A stretch of DNA of 64,000 nucleotides, from positions 2,170,001 through 2,234,000 of the forward strand of contig NZ_CP053642.1 of the NCBI RefSeq assembly GCF_013177295.1, written 5' to 3'. Under the pieces are notes generated by a model. The model searched no databases. It was given only the letters and a program-made list of their open reading frames with translations, and was not told where the DNA came from. Position numbers and translations under genes: made by a program. Every line of letters begins with the position of its first letter. Position 1 is the first letter of the stretch. The DNA comes from Actinomyces marmotae (GTDB lineage Bacteria; Actinomycetota; Actinomycetes; Actinomycetales; Actinomycetaceae). Below are positions 12,734-20,580 of this stretch, one piece after another.

Positions 12734-15700
12734 CGGCCCCGCCGCACGGCGTTGCCGAGGACGGCGTCCACACCGGTCCCCCGGCGGGTCAGGGCGAGGG
12801 CGGCGCGAAGCTCGGCGAGCTCCTCCTCCTCGCTGCGCGCCATCCCATCGGAGCGGATCCAGGCGACGAGGTCATCGAGCTCGTCGTCGGAATAAGCCTG
12901 GAGGGGCAGCCCTTGCGCGATCGGCGGGCGAGCCCCGCGCGCATCCGCCCGGGCAGCGCCCGCGGACGCGCCCGGGGCAGTGGCACTGGCGGGCGAGGCC
13001 TCCCCGGGAGCGGGCGCCGGCCGGTCGCCTGCGGGCTCCGCCTCGCGGGCCCCGGCGGCGCCCGGGGAGGAGGCGCCCTCACCAGCGGCGTCGTCGATGC
13101 GCTCAGGGAGCTCGGGGCCCTCCGGGCGGGCCTGGGCGGCGGAGCGCTCATCGAGGAGCTCATCGATCATGATCTCGATGGCGCGGGCCTCGGCCTCCGG
13201 GTCAACGAAGACGCCGGCTGAGAAGGAGCGGTGGACCCGCCAGCCGCGGTGCTCAAGGCGCTCCACCCAGTGGCGGTCGCGGCGCCGCAGGCTCGGCTCG
13301 GCCACGTAGTCGTCGTCATCGGTCAGGACGGCGACGAACAGCTCCTCGGGGTAGTCGGGGTGGCCGATGGCCAGGGGGATGCGGGGGCCGCCGTCGGCTC
13401 CCCACTGGGGGACCACCACGAGTCCCTTGCGCCACAGGTGCCAGGCGAGATCCACCAGGAGGCGATCGGGCTCGGCGTTCTCCGTCGGGCCCACGGGGGT
13501 CCCTCCCCCGGCGGCGCGGGCGAGAACCTCGCGCAGCAGTTTGGCGCCGGGCGCCCGCAGCCGATCGGGATCGAGGTCCTCGGCCCCGATGGAGGAGATG
13601 ACGGTCGTGGCGCCCCGGGAGGCGCACAGGGCCTCGACGAGAGCGACCATGCCGCCCTGCTCACCGAGCTCGCCGAAGGCGTGAATGGTGCGCCCGTGCG
13701 GGGTCTTCGCGAAGCCGACGGAGAGGATGACGCGGTCGCGGCGCAGGGAACGGGCCTCGCGCAAGTCGATGACCGTGAAAGGCTCCTTGACGCCGACGGA
13801 GAAGAAGTCGTCCAGGGCGGGGGACTCGGCGGCCGCCACAGCCACCGCTCGACGGATTTCGTCGGCGTGGCGGGTGTTGAGGGCGATGACGCCCAGGCTC
13901 TCGTCGGGGCGGGTCAGCGCGTGCTCGATGACGACGTCGACCACTTGGTCCACCTCGTCCGGCACGGTCTCCACAGCACTCTTACCGGGCGCGGGCATGC
14001 CGCGGCCATCGACGCGGATAAGGGACAGGGTGGACTCGCCCGGCGGCCCGGGGATCACCTCGACAATGCCCTCATAGCCGTTAGAGGCGAGGAAGGAGGC
14101 GATCCCGGCGTCGAGTTGGTTGCGGCCGGTGGGCAGGGTCACCGAGGGCAGGAGCGGCCCGAGCTCGGCGGCGAGCCCCTTCTCCGCGCGGCGCGGGTCC
14201 CCGATGACGAGGACCTGCTCGGCGCGCACGAGGGCCGGCAGGGCCTGGGCGACCGGCATGCTCGCGGAGGCGTCGAGGATCGCCAGATCCACGACGGCGC
14301 TGGGGGCGAGCACCTGCGGCACGAGGGTCGGTGGGACGATCCAGACGGGGCGGGCCAGCCAGGCCACCGGGTGGGCGTCGAGGATGTCGCGCAGGGGGAC
14401 GCCGTTGTCCTTGGACAGGGCGATGTACAGGGAGCGGGCCTGCTGCTTGTCGGCCTCGACAGCGGTGCGCACGCGGCGGGCGCAGGCCTGCGCGACGGGA
14501 CCGGACAGGGAGGCGGACTGGGCGGCGTCAAGCCGGCGCAGGCTCTCGGAGAGCTCGTTGAGGGCCTTGGCGTCCAGCCCGCCCATATCCGGATCCTCCC
14601 GCAGGGCCTGGGCGAGCACGGAGGACCACCAGCAGTAGGTGAGCTCGTCATCGAGCTCGTCATCGGGCACCTGGCGGGCGCGCAGATCCGCGACGAGCGG
14701 GCCCATGCCCAATTCGTCGATGGCGATGGTGGTCTGGTTGCGCTCAGGTTGGGCCTGCGCGGTCTCCGGGTCGTCGGCGAGGGCCCGCACACGGGTGGTC
14801 AGTTCCGCGAGGGGCGTGTCCACGAGCGCCGGGGAGCCGTCGTGGCGGTCGAGGAGGGACTGGAGCTCGGTGAGCGCGTTCATGGCGCGCTCGCAGGTGC
14901 GGCGCATCTCGTCCAAGCCCTGCGGGAGGGTGGGCCAGCCGCCGTCGGGATCGTGGTGGCGCCACTCCTCGCGACGCCGCTGCACCTTGACGAGCTCGGC
15001 GTGCAGGTCCTCGACGACGCGGCCGGGGCGCACGAGGTCCTTGGCCTGCCGGGTGAAGCGACGGCGCGCGGAACCGCTCATGACGATGCTGCGCTCCTCG
15101 CGCCACCGCTTGGTGGCCGTGGCGATGACGAGGTCGGCGGCGGAGCGCTCGAAGACCTCGGGGAGGAAGACATCGAGGGAGTCGCGCACGCCGTCGAGCA
15201 TGTCGAGCTGCTCGGACCACATGGCCGGCGTCGTGGCGCGCCGCAGCCCGGTGTAGGAGGAGACCTCGCGGCTGTGGGTCTCGATGGCGGGCAGTATGTC
15301 GTCGGCGAGGCGGCCCAGGCGCCCCAGGGCGTCGGTGACCTCGTCGAGGTCGGTCAGCGCCAGACCGCTCCAGGGCGAGGGCGCCTGGACCGGGTCGAGC
15401 ATCCCGAGGGAGTGGGCGCGGTGGAGGATGCGAGAGGCACGCTCGCGCCCGGCGTCGTCGAGGCGCTCAAGCCGTCCGGGGACGATTCTCGCGGTGGTGC
15501 GGGCCTTCGAGCGCGACGAGGTGAGTTCAGCGAGTGTCTGAAGCGCCTCGTAAGCGGAGACGTTCCAGGGCGCGCGCCGCGTGTGCAGAGCCGTCACGTA
15601 GCGGGACAAGCGCTTGCGCACGGCGGTGAGGCGCTGGCGGACCCGCAGGATCTCGGGGACGTCGATCTGGGGCGGCTGGGAGCCGAGCCCGGATTGGACG

Positions 15701-17121
15701 GCCTCGGCGGCGTGACGGCGCCAGCTGGCGTCCTCCGTGAGATCGACGACGAGGTCCCCCAGGCCGAGGTCCTCCAGGGCCTGGGCGACGGCGTGGCCGT
15801 CCCCGCTCGTGGCCGGGATGTGGATGGCGGTGCGCCCGGTGGCGGCGGCGTCGGCGAGGACGGCGGCCAGCGTGGCGGCCACATCCGATCCGGGGGGCGC
15901 GTCGAGGAGGAGGGAGGCGCCCAGGCTGACGGATTCGACGACGTCGAGCTGACCGGGGTCGAGATCGCCCGCGCCGCGCTCGGCGTCGGGGGCGCGGTCC
16001 TCGCGCCGGAGGGCGGGCAGATCGACGGCGAGGGCCCGCTGGGCGGGCTCAACGCCGGCCAGCGCGGCCACGATCGCGGAGAGGCGCGCGCGGTCGACGA
16101 CGGCGTCGAAGTCCTCGACGAGCGCCTGGCCCGGGTGAACGAAGGCGCCGACGACGAGCCGCTCGCGCAGTTCGAAGCCGGGCAGGTAGTCGCGGCAGGC
16201 GGCGGCGATGCGGGTGAGGGCAGCGCGCGGGGTGAACCCCTCCGCGGTCAGGGCGGCGCGGGCCAGGGCCTGGATGTCGGCCGTCGATCCATAGCGGCGC
16301 AGGGCGCGCGTGAGAACGGGGTTGACCTCGATGGAGGGGTCGACGGCGATGGTCGCGTCCGCGGAGGCGCTGGCCAGGCGGACCGGCCGCATGAGCACGG
16401 GGGCGTTGACGGTGCGGACGGTTCCCGGGGGCCCCGCCGGCCGTGAGGAGAGCGCGCTCTCCAGGGCCGAGGCGAGAACGGGGTCGGAGATCTCATGCCC
16501 GGGCGCCTCAGCCTCACGGTCGGCATCGGAGTCGCCGGGCCCGCCTGGGCCGCCGCTCTGGGCGCCCCCTGCGCTACCGGCCGCCGCGGCGCCGGTGCGC
16601 CGGGAGTCCTCCCGGATGGTCTCAGTCCAGGTCGCGATCCCGATGGCGAGGTACACGGGGGCGACGCCGAACTGCCTGGCGAGGATGTCGGTGCGCCCGG
16701 CGACCTTGCGCACGGACTTGCGGGCGGCGGCCAGGGCGGTGGGCTCGCGGATGAGGCTGGACAGGGGGGTGGGGCGCCCGGCGTAGAGCTGAGCGAGCCC
16801 CGAGGGATGCGCGGTAGTGAGGTCGACGGCGCCGTCGAGCAGGGAGACGTCGTCGAGACTGGCCACTCCCCCGAGCCCGACGAGCTCCTCTCGCCAGCCC
16901 GCGAGCGCGGCGTCCACGCGGGCCCGGCTGGCGTCGTCGAGGTCCGTGGGGGACGCGGGTGCCTCCGGCGCCGTCGGCGCGGGCTGGGGGCTGATGGCAC
17001 CGGGGACGCGCGGCTCGCGCCCGTTCCCGTTGGCTCGCCCCTCGGCGGTGCCCACGCGATCGCCTGCTGCGGGGCCCGCGCTGTGCCGAGCGCGGCCGAA
17101 GGAGAAGAGTGAAGGCGCCAT
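12730..17121 (-). CDS. Large degenerate SF1 helicase-like protein with C-terminal Vsr/MTES_1575-type nuclease-like domain
   Basis: The predicted product has 1463 residues. After a low-complexity N-terminus comes a wHTH/DUF-like region, then an SF1 (AAA_11/AAA_12) helicase layout. The Walker A position near residue 407 reads LLLDAPPGSDVAATL instead of GxGKT. The Walker B position near 947 reads VVDLAILDASASM and is followed by VLVIGDPRRAE. Helicase-like C-terminal strands follow (VIALNTRHADEIRRAV, VILSVGFAKTPHGR). Residues about 1250-1320 (PEELFVAVLTDDDDY, RRRDRHWVERLEHRGWRVHR, DPEAEARAI) resemble the Vsr-like nuclease domain that ends many DUF4011-type helicases. ATP hydrolysis looks unlikely. 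The ATG at 17121 lies 6 nt after a TATTGT -10, so it is leaderless. The function is unknown; defence is possible. Confidence 0.75.
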   Translation of the reverse strand: MAPSLFSFGRARHSAGPAAGDRVGTAEGRANGNGREPRVPGAISPQPAPTAPEAPASPTDLDDASRARVDAALAGWREELVGLGGVASLDDVSLLDGAVDLTTAHPSGLAQLYAGRPTPLSSLIREPTALAAARKSVRKVAGRTDILARQFGVAPVYLAIGIATWTETIREDSRRTGAAAAGSAGGAQSGGPGGPGDSDADREAEAPGHEISDPVLASALESALSSRPAGPPGTVRTVNAPVLMRPVRLASASADATIAVDPSIEVNPVLTRALRRYGSTADIQALARAALTAEGFTPRAALTRIAAACRDYLPGFELRERLVVGAFVHPGQALVEDFDAVVDRARLSAIVAALAGVEPAQRALAVDLPALRREDRAPDAERGAGDLDPGQLDVVESVSLGASLLLDAPPGSDVAATLAAVLADAAATGRTAIHIPATSGDGHAVAQALEDLGLGDLVVDLTEDASWRRHAAEAVQSGLGSQPPQIDVPEILRVRQRLTAVRKRLSRYVTALHTRRAPWNVSAYEALQTLAELTSSRSKARTTARIVPGRLERLDDAGRERASRILHRAHSLGMLDPVQAPSPWSGLALTDLDEVTDALGRLGRLADDILPAIETHSREVSSYTGLRRATTPAMWSEQLDMLDGVRDSLDVFLPEVFERSAADLVIATATKRWREERSIVMSGSARRRFTRQAKDLVRPGRVVEDLHAELVKVQRRREEWRHHDPDGGWPTLPQGLDEMRRTCERAMNALTELQSLLDRHDGSPALVDTPLAELTTRVRALADDPETAQAQPERNQTTIAIDELGMGPLVADLRARQVPDDELDDELTYCWWSSVLAQALREDPDMGGLDAKALNELSESLRRLDAAQSASLSGPVAQACARRVRTAVEADKQQARSLYIALSKDNGVPLRDILDAHPVAWLARPVWIVPPTLVPQVLAPSAVVDLAILDASASMPVAQALPALVRAEQVLVIGDPRRAEKGLAAELGPLLPSVTLPTGRNQLDAGIASFLASNGYEGIVEVIPGPPGESTLSLIRVDGRGMPAPGKSAVETVPDEVDQVVDVVIEHALTRPDESLGVIALNTRHADEIRRAVAVAAAESPALDDFFSVGVKEPFTVIDLREARSLRRDRVILSVGFAKTPHGRTIHAFGELGEQGGMVALVEALCASRGATTVISSIGAEDLDPDRLRAPGAKLLREVLARAAGGGTPVGPTENAEPDRLLVDLAWHLWRKGLVVVPQWGADGGPRIPLAIGHPDYPEELFVAVLTDDDDYVAEPSLRRRDRHWVERLEHRGWRVHRSFSAGVFVDPEAEARAIEIMIDELLDERSAAQARPEGPELPERIDDAAGEGASSPGAAGAREAEPAGDRPAPAPGEASPASATAPGASAGAARADARGARPPIAQGLPLQAYSDDELDDLVAWIRSDGMARSEEEELAELRAALALTRRGTGVDAVLGNAVRRGR

Positions 17122-17677
17122 GCTCTGACAATATCCGCGCGCGGCACGCTCCTGCCCGAGGCGCCCCGGGGTGGCGCCGCGTCAGCACGCGAGCGGGCGC
17201 CCGGCGACGACGACCGCGGCGGGATCGCGGGCGCGCCCCTCGGGTCATGGACCCGCTCCCGGAGCGCGTCGGCCTGCCCGCGGCGCGTTGGCGAGCCCTG
17301 CCGCCAGGGGCGGACCACGGGCCGCGAGGGCTTCCACGGCCCCGGACCCCGATCCGTGTGATAGGCCGTGCAGAGCGCCGTCTGGAGGCCTTGGAGGGGC
17401 GCATGACATGGACGGCCGTCGGGCGGGGCGAAGACTCTCATCGCGATGGCCACGCTCGGCGGGGTCACTGGATTTACGCCGGTCGTGTGGAGGCTCGCAG
17501 TACGGCTGCGTGACGAGTTCGACTCGTGGTGAGAGAGAAAGGAGGTGAGGGCGGTAACAAGACCCTGGTCACCGCGACGGCGACCGTGGGTTCCTTCAGT
17601 CTGTACGCGATGTGACAGTAGGCCCAGAAAATATCTATCGCCACTAAAGTAGATCTTCGTCTAATACACTTGGCCTC
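17122..17677. other. Intergenic region between the helicase-like gene and the methyltransferase
   Basis: The first 390 bases are GC-rich and hold the promoter of the minus-strand helicase-like gene; I see no gene in them. At about 17510-17530 is a short inverted repeat (ACGAGT-TCG-ACTCGT). At 17535-17547 AGAAAGGAGGTGA matches the complement of the 16S 3' end over 13 nt but has no ATG at normal distance. A GTG at 17545 opens 35 Arg/Pro-rich codons to TAG at 17650. From about 17600 base composition drops in GC, marking the methyltransferase promoter region with an AGATCT at 17651. Confidence 0.55.
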
Positions 17678-18532
17678 ATGCATGAGCCACCGTACACACA
17701 TGAGGAGATCGCCCCTCTCCCCACCGTTGAGGGCGGGTTTCAGACCATCTTGGCCGATCCTCCGTGGCGTTTCACCAACCGCACGGGCAAGGTGGCGCCA
17801 GAGCATCGTCGCCTCGGACGCTACGGCACTATGTCGCTGGACGAGATCAAGGCTCTACCAGTAGGCGATGTCACCGCCAAGTCCGCTCATCTGTACCTGT
17901 GGGCGCCCAACGCCCTCCTACCCGAGGGCATCGAAGTGCTCCAGGCATGGGGTTTCCGCTACGTCTCGAATATCATCTGGGCAAAGCGTCGTAAGGACGG
18001 CGGCCCCGACGGCCGTGGAGTTGGATTCTACTTCCGCAACGTCACCGAGCCGATCCTGTTCGGCGTTAAAGGATCGATGAGGACTCTCGCGCCCGGGCGC
18101 TCGACGGTGAACATGATCGAGACCCGCAAGCGCGAGCACAGCCGCAAGCCCGACGAACAGTATGGTCTCATCGAGTCCTGCTCTCCAGGACCCTACCTGG
18201 AGATGTTCGCACGATATGCACGTCCCGGTTGGTCCGTGTGGGGCAATGAATCCGACGATGAGATCGAGCCTCAGGGCAAGGCACAGAGGGGCTACGGCGG
18301 GGGCGAGATCGCTCGCTTGCCGATGCTGGAGCCGAATGAGCGCATGAGTGACTGGCTTTCTGAGCGCGTGAGCCAGATCATGGCGGACGAGTATTCTCGC
18401 GGCGCCTCTGTCCAGCAACTTGCCAAGCAGTCTGGGTACTCGATTCAACGAGTGCGCACGCTCCTGGCAAAAAGTGGGGTGCCCCTCAGAAGGAGGGGTC
18501 GCCCAAAGAAGCCGGAGGAACTGACCGCGTAG
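17678..18532 (+). CDS. MT-A70 family DNA N6-adenine methyltransferase with C-terminal HTH and RGRPKK tail
   Basis: The 284-residue protein has the MT-A70 catalytic motif DPPW at residues 27-30 (FQTILADPPWRF). It then carries HLYLWAPNALL, VSNIIWAKRRKDGG, EPILFGVKG, a motif-X/I-like SPGPYLEMFARYARPGWSVWGNE and NMIETRKREHSRKPDE. MT-A70 enzymes of this group methylate adenine in DNA and commonly pair with type II endonucleases. Residues about 215-284 form an extra helix-turn-helix (GASVQQLAKQSGYSIQRVRTLL) plus an AT-hook-like RRRGRPKK. The 3' end overlaps the convergent endonuclease gene by 47 bp. Its GC content is lower than its neighbours, which suggests acquisition by transfer. Specificity is unknown. 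Confidence 0.88.
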   Translation: MHEPPYTHEEIAPLPTVEGGFQTILADPPWRFTNRTGKVAPEHRRLGRYGTMSLDEIKALPVGDVTAKSAHLYLWAPNALLPEGIEVLQAWGFRYVSNIIWAKRRKDGGPDGRGVGFYFRNVTEPILFGVKGSMRTLAPGRSTVNMIETRKREHSRKPDEQYGLIESCSPGPYLEMFARYARPGWSVWGNESDDEIEPQGKAQRGYGGGEIARLPMLEPNERMSDWLSERVSQIMADEYSRGASVQQLAKQSGYSIQRVRTLLAKSGVPLRRRGRPKKPEELTA

Positions 18533-19061
18533 GCGAATTCTTAAGATTCGTCGTTGTCGTCGTTGCAAGCATCTTCTTTGCTTCAGACTCAGACATGCCA
18601 TAATCAAGTCGAAGCTGAGTAGCAAATGAATGAAGATCATCCTGGGTACGGGTGACGATCACACCAACGTCAATGAATCCGGCATCATAGAGAGCCCGGT
18701 AAGCGCTAATATCGCGATCCAGATTGCCGTCCTTAGCGTTCCATTCCAGATCGAGGGCCACTCGCCCCTTGAAGTTGTCAACCTTGTAGCCCTTGTTGGA
18801 CACCGGACTTGAGGTCACCGTTGGCCTCGTCTCACCAGCGGGCTTGTACGACATGATCCGGAGTTTGAGTTCAATGTCAGTGTCGACGCGAGCCTCACGC
18901 CATCCCAGACTACGGAATCCTTCATTGAAACGGCGTGCGAACGTTGATTCCTGCCCACCCTCCAGAAGGAGATCTTTCGAAAGAATCTCAAAATCATTGA
19001 GCACCTTGACGAGCTCATCGAAGAGGTTGGGGTTCGTAGCTCGGAAGATGAAGACGCCCAC
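18486..19061 (-). CDS. BglII/BstYI-like type II restriction endonuclease
   Basis: The 191-residue protein carries the family core VDNFKGRVALDLEWNAKDG followed by DRDISAYRALYDAGFIDVGV and IVTRTQDDL. D95, D104 and E106 have the same spacing as D84/E93/Q95 of BglII (D-x8-[DE]-x-[EQ]). BglII family enzymes cut GATC-containing palindromes, and pairing with an adenine methyltransferase fits this. The C-terminus contains a Thr run (ATTTTTN). The only start in frame is GTG 19061. It has no Shine-Dalgarno or close -10, and an in-frame TAA lies 40 nt upstream, so the N-terminus may be truncated. Enzymes of the family are usually 200-225 residues. Confidence 0.75.
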   Translation of the reverse strand: MGVFIFRATNPNLFDELVKVLNDFEILSKDLLLEGGQESTFARRFNEGFRSLGWREARVDTDIELKLRIMSYKPAGETRPTVTSSPVSNKGYKVDNFKGRVALDLEWNAKDGNLDRDISAYRALYDAGFIDVGVIVTRTQDDLHSFATQLRLDYGMSESEAKKMLATTTTTNLKNSPTRSVPPASLGDPSF

Positions 19062-19322
19062 GTTTGGGGCTTCAACGACGGTGCAGCCGTGACAAGAGTC
19101 TTACTCCCACTTCTCCCAGTCGAAGTACCTCATAGCCTCCTCGGGCCAGCCGTAGAACATCCCGCAGTCGTCGGCCCCAGGCGGCCGCGCCACACGCCGG
19201 GCTGGACCTTCGCGGCCGCGTCGTGGCTCGTCGGATTCAGAACTACGAACGTGGATCGGGGTCCCGAGCGCTTCCGCGACCCGAAACCCCGATCCGTTTT
19301 CCCTGGTGAACCAGGGTTTTGG
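19062..19322. other. Gap between endonuclease and tRNA-Arg with a possible gene remnant and hairpins
   Basis: On the minus strand a frame ending DDCGMFYGWPEEAMRYFDW plus EKWE and TAA (19101) lies in the same frame as the endonuclease. It looks like real protein sequence but reads back into the tRNA gene, so it is probably a remnant. Two hairpins follow the tRNA: GGATCGGGGT/ACCCCGATCC (19253-19295) and CCCTGG/CCAGGG (19301-19316). These may terminate tRNA-Arg transcription or mark an integration edge. No intact gene is seen. Confidence 0.45.
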
Positions 19323-19395
19323 TGCCCCCGAGACGATTCGAACGTCCGACACCCGCTTTAGGAGAGCGGTGCTCTATCCCCTGAGCTACGAGGGC
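19323..19395 (-). tRNA. tRNA-Arg (anticodon CCT)
   Basis: The reverse strand folds as a cloverleaf. Acceptor GCCCTCG pairs with CGGGGGC (one T-G pair), the D-arm is GCTCAGGGGATAGAGC, the anticodon loop CTCCTAA gives CCT (reads AGG), and the T-arm contains GTTCGAATC. CCA is not encoded. The restriction-modification pair lies immediately on its 3' side, where tRNA-targeted islands usually insert. Confidence 0.95.
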
Positions 19396-19455
19396 TGGGC
19401 GCGATAAGCCTACCAGCGTGCCGCGCCGATCGGGGACCGACGTGCCCCTGCTCGC

Positions 19456-20394
19456 TCAGGCGCGCTCCCAGGGCACGTTCGAGCGAGTGACCGCCGAGTC
19501 GTCGTCCTTGGCGCGGGCGGGCACCACCATGATCGGACAGGCGGCGTGCGAGAGCACCGCCTGGCTCGTGGAGCCCAAGAGGAGTCCCGTGAAGCCGCCG
19601 CGACCGCGCGAGCCGACGACGACGAGGTCGACGGCCGTGGAGAACTCGGCGAGAAGCTCAGCGGCGTTGCCGTCCAGCGCGTGGCGGCGGACCGTCACCC
19701 CGGGGTGCCCCTCGAGGGCCTCGGCGACGGCGTGGTCGAGGCCCGCTCGCACGTCGGCGAGGACCTGCTGGCGGTCCACGGCGGCCGGCAGCCATGCGAG
19801 GGCGCCAGTGCCAGTGCTCATGGGCACGGCGGCCACGGCGGTGAGCTCGGCGCCCCAGGCCTCGGCCTCGCGCACAGCCCGTCGCGCGGCCTTGCGGGCG
19901 GAGCCAGAACCGTCCACGCCGACGACGATCCGCTTGACCGGCGTGAAGGCCGCGCCGGTGGTGTGGCGGGGGACGATGACGGTGGGGCACTTGGCATGCG
20001 CGGGGAGGGCGGAGGAGACGGTGCCGAGCAGGCGGTCGGCGAAGCCCCCGCCGCCGCGGGTGCCGACGACGGCCAGGGCGGCATCGGAGGAGAGGTCCAC
20101 AAGCACTCCGGCGGGGTCGCCCGTCTCAAGCGAACTGCTCACCGCGACGCCGGCCTGCTGGGCGCGGGCCACGGCCTCGTCGACGACGGCCTGGGCGCCG
20201 GCGCGTATCGCGGTGTCGTCCAAGGCCGCGTAGCCGCCGTCGAGCGAGGCGGCGGTGAAGGACGGAAGCGAGTAGGCGCACAGGATGTGGACCCTCCACC
20301 CCTCGCGCGCCGCGCGGGCGACCGCCCAGTCGACAGCGCCGAGAGACTCGGGCGATCCGTCGACGCCAACGAGGACGACTTTGTCTTCAGCCAT
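19456..20394 (-). CDS. Tandem universal stress protein (two UspA domains)
   Basis: The 312-residue protein has two UspA folds. Domain 1 runs over about residues 4-140 (VVLVGVDGSPESLGAVDWA ... GTRGGGGFADRLLGTVSSAL). Domain 2 runs over about 150-295 (RIVVGVDGSGSARKAARRA ... GSRGRGGFTGLLLGSTSQAV). Both carry the ATP-binding pattern G-2x-G-9x-G-[ST]. It is probably a cytoplasmic, nucleotide-binding stress protein. An SD-like GGCAGGGA precedes the ATG. It stands alone, with a terminator-like repeat separating it from the NlpC/P60 genes. Confidence 0.92.
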   Translation of the reverse strand: MAEDKVVLVGVDGSPESLGAVDWAVARAAREGWRVHILCAYSLPSFTAASLDGGYAALDDTAIRAGAQAVVDEAVARAQQAGVAVSSSLETGDPAGVLVDLSSDAALAVVGTRGGGGFADRLLGTVSSALPAHAKCPTVIVPRHTTGAAFTPVKRIVVGVDGSGSARKAARRAVREAEAWGAELTAVAAVPMSTGTGALAWLPAAVDRQQVLADVRAGLDHAVAEALEGHPGVTVRRHALDGNAAELLAEFSTAVDLVVVGSRGRGGFTGLLLGSTSQAVLSHAACPIMVVPARAKDDDSAVTRSNVPWERA

Positions 20395-20514
20395 GGTTCC
20401 CTGCCTTTTCCATCGGAGGCCCCGGCCCTCCGGGGTCCGGCGAACCAGGTGCCCCCAAGCATACCTGTGGCGCAGCGCACGGCGGTGAGGTTCGGTGGAC
20501 GTTGCCCCGCCACG

Positions 20515-20558
20515 CGCTTCGAGGGGGCGGCCGCCGTGGCGGTCGCCCCCTCGAAGCG
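20515..20558. terminator. Terminator-like hairpin after the first NlpC/P60 gene
   Basis: CGCTTCGAGGGGGCG (20515-20529) pairs with CGCCCCCTCGAAGCG (20544-20558) over 15 bp around a 14-nt loop. It lies just downstream of the minus-strand gene that stops at 20581. No T-tract follows. Confidence 0.65.
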
Positions 20559-20580
20559 GTGGCTGAGGTACGAGCCGGTG

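Noticed and set aside
13231..16446. A 1071-codon open frame on the plus strand antisense to the helicase-like gene
   Set aside because: It is a GC-rich shadow frame with Gly/Arg/Asp-rich nonsense composition and no domain; the minus-strand frame carries the recognisable protein.
17651..17656. AGATCT in the methyltransferase promoter as proof of autoregulation
   Set aside because: AGATCT also occurs at other sites (for example near 16487, 18969, 20615 and 27406), so one copy in the promoter is weak evidence.
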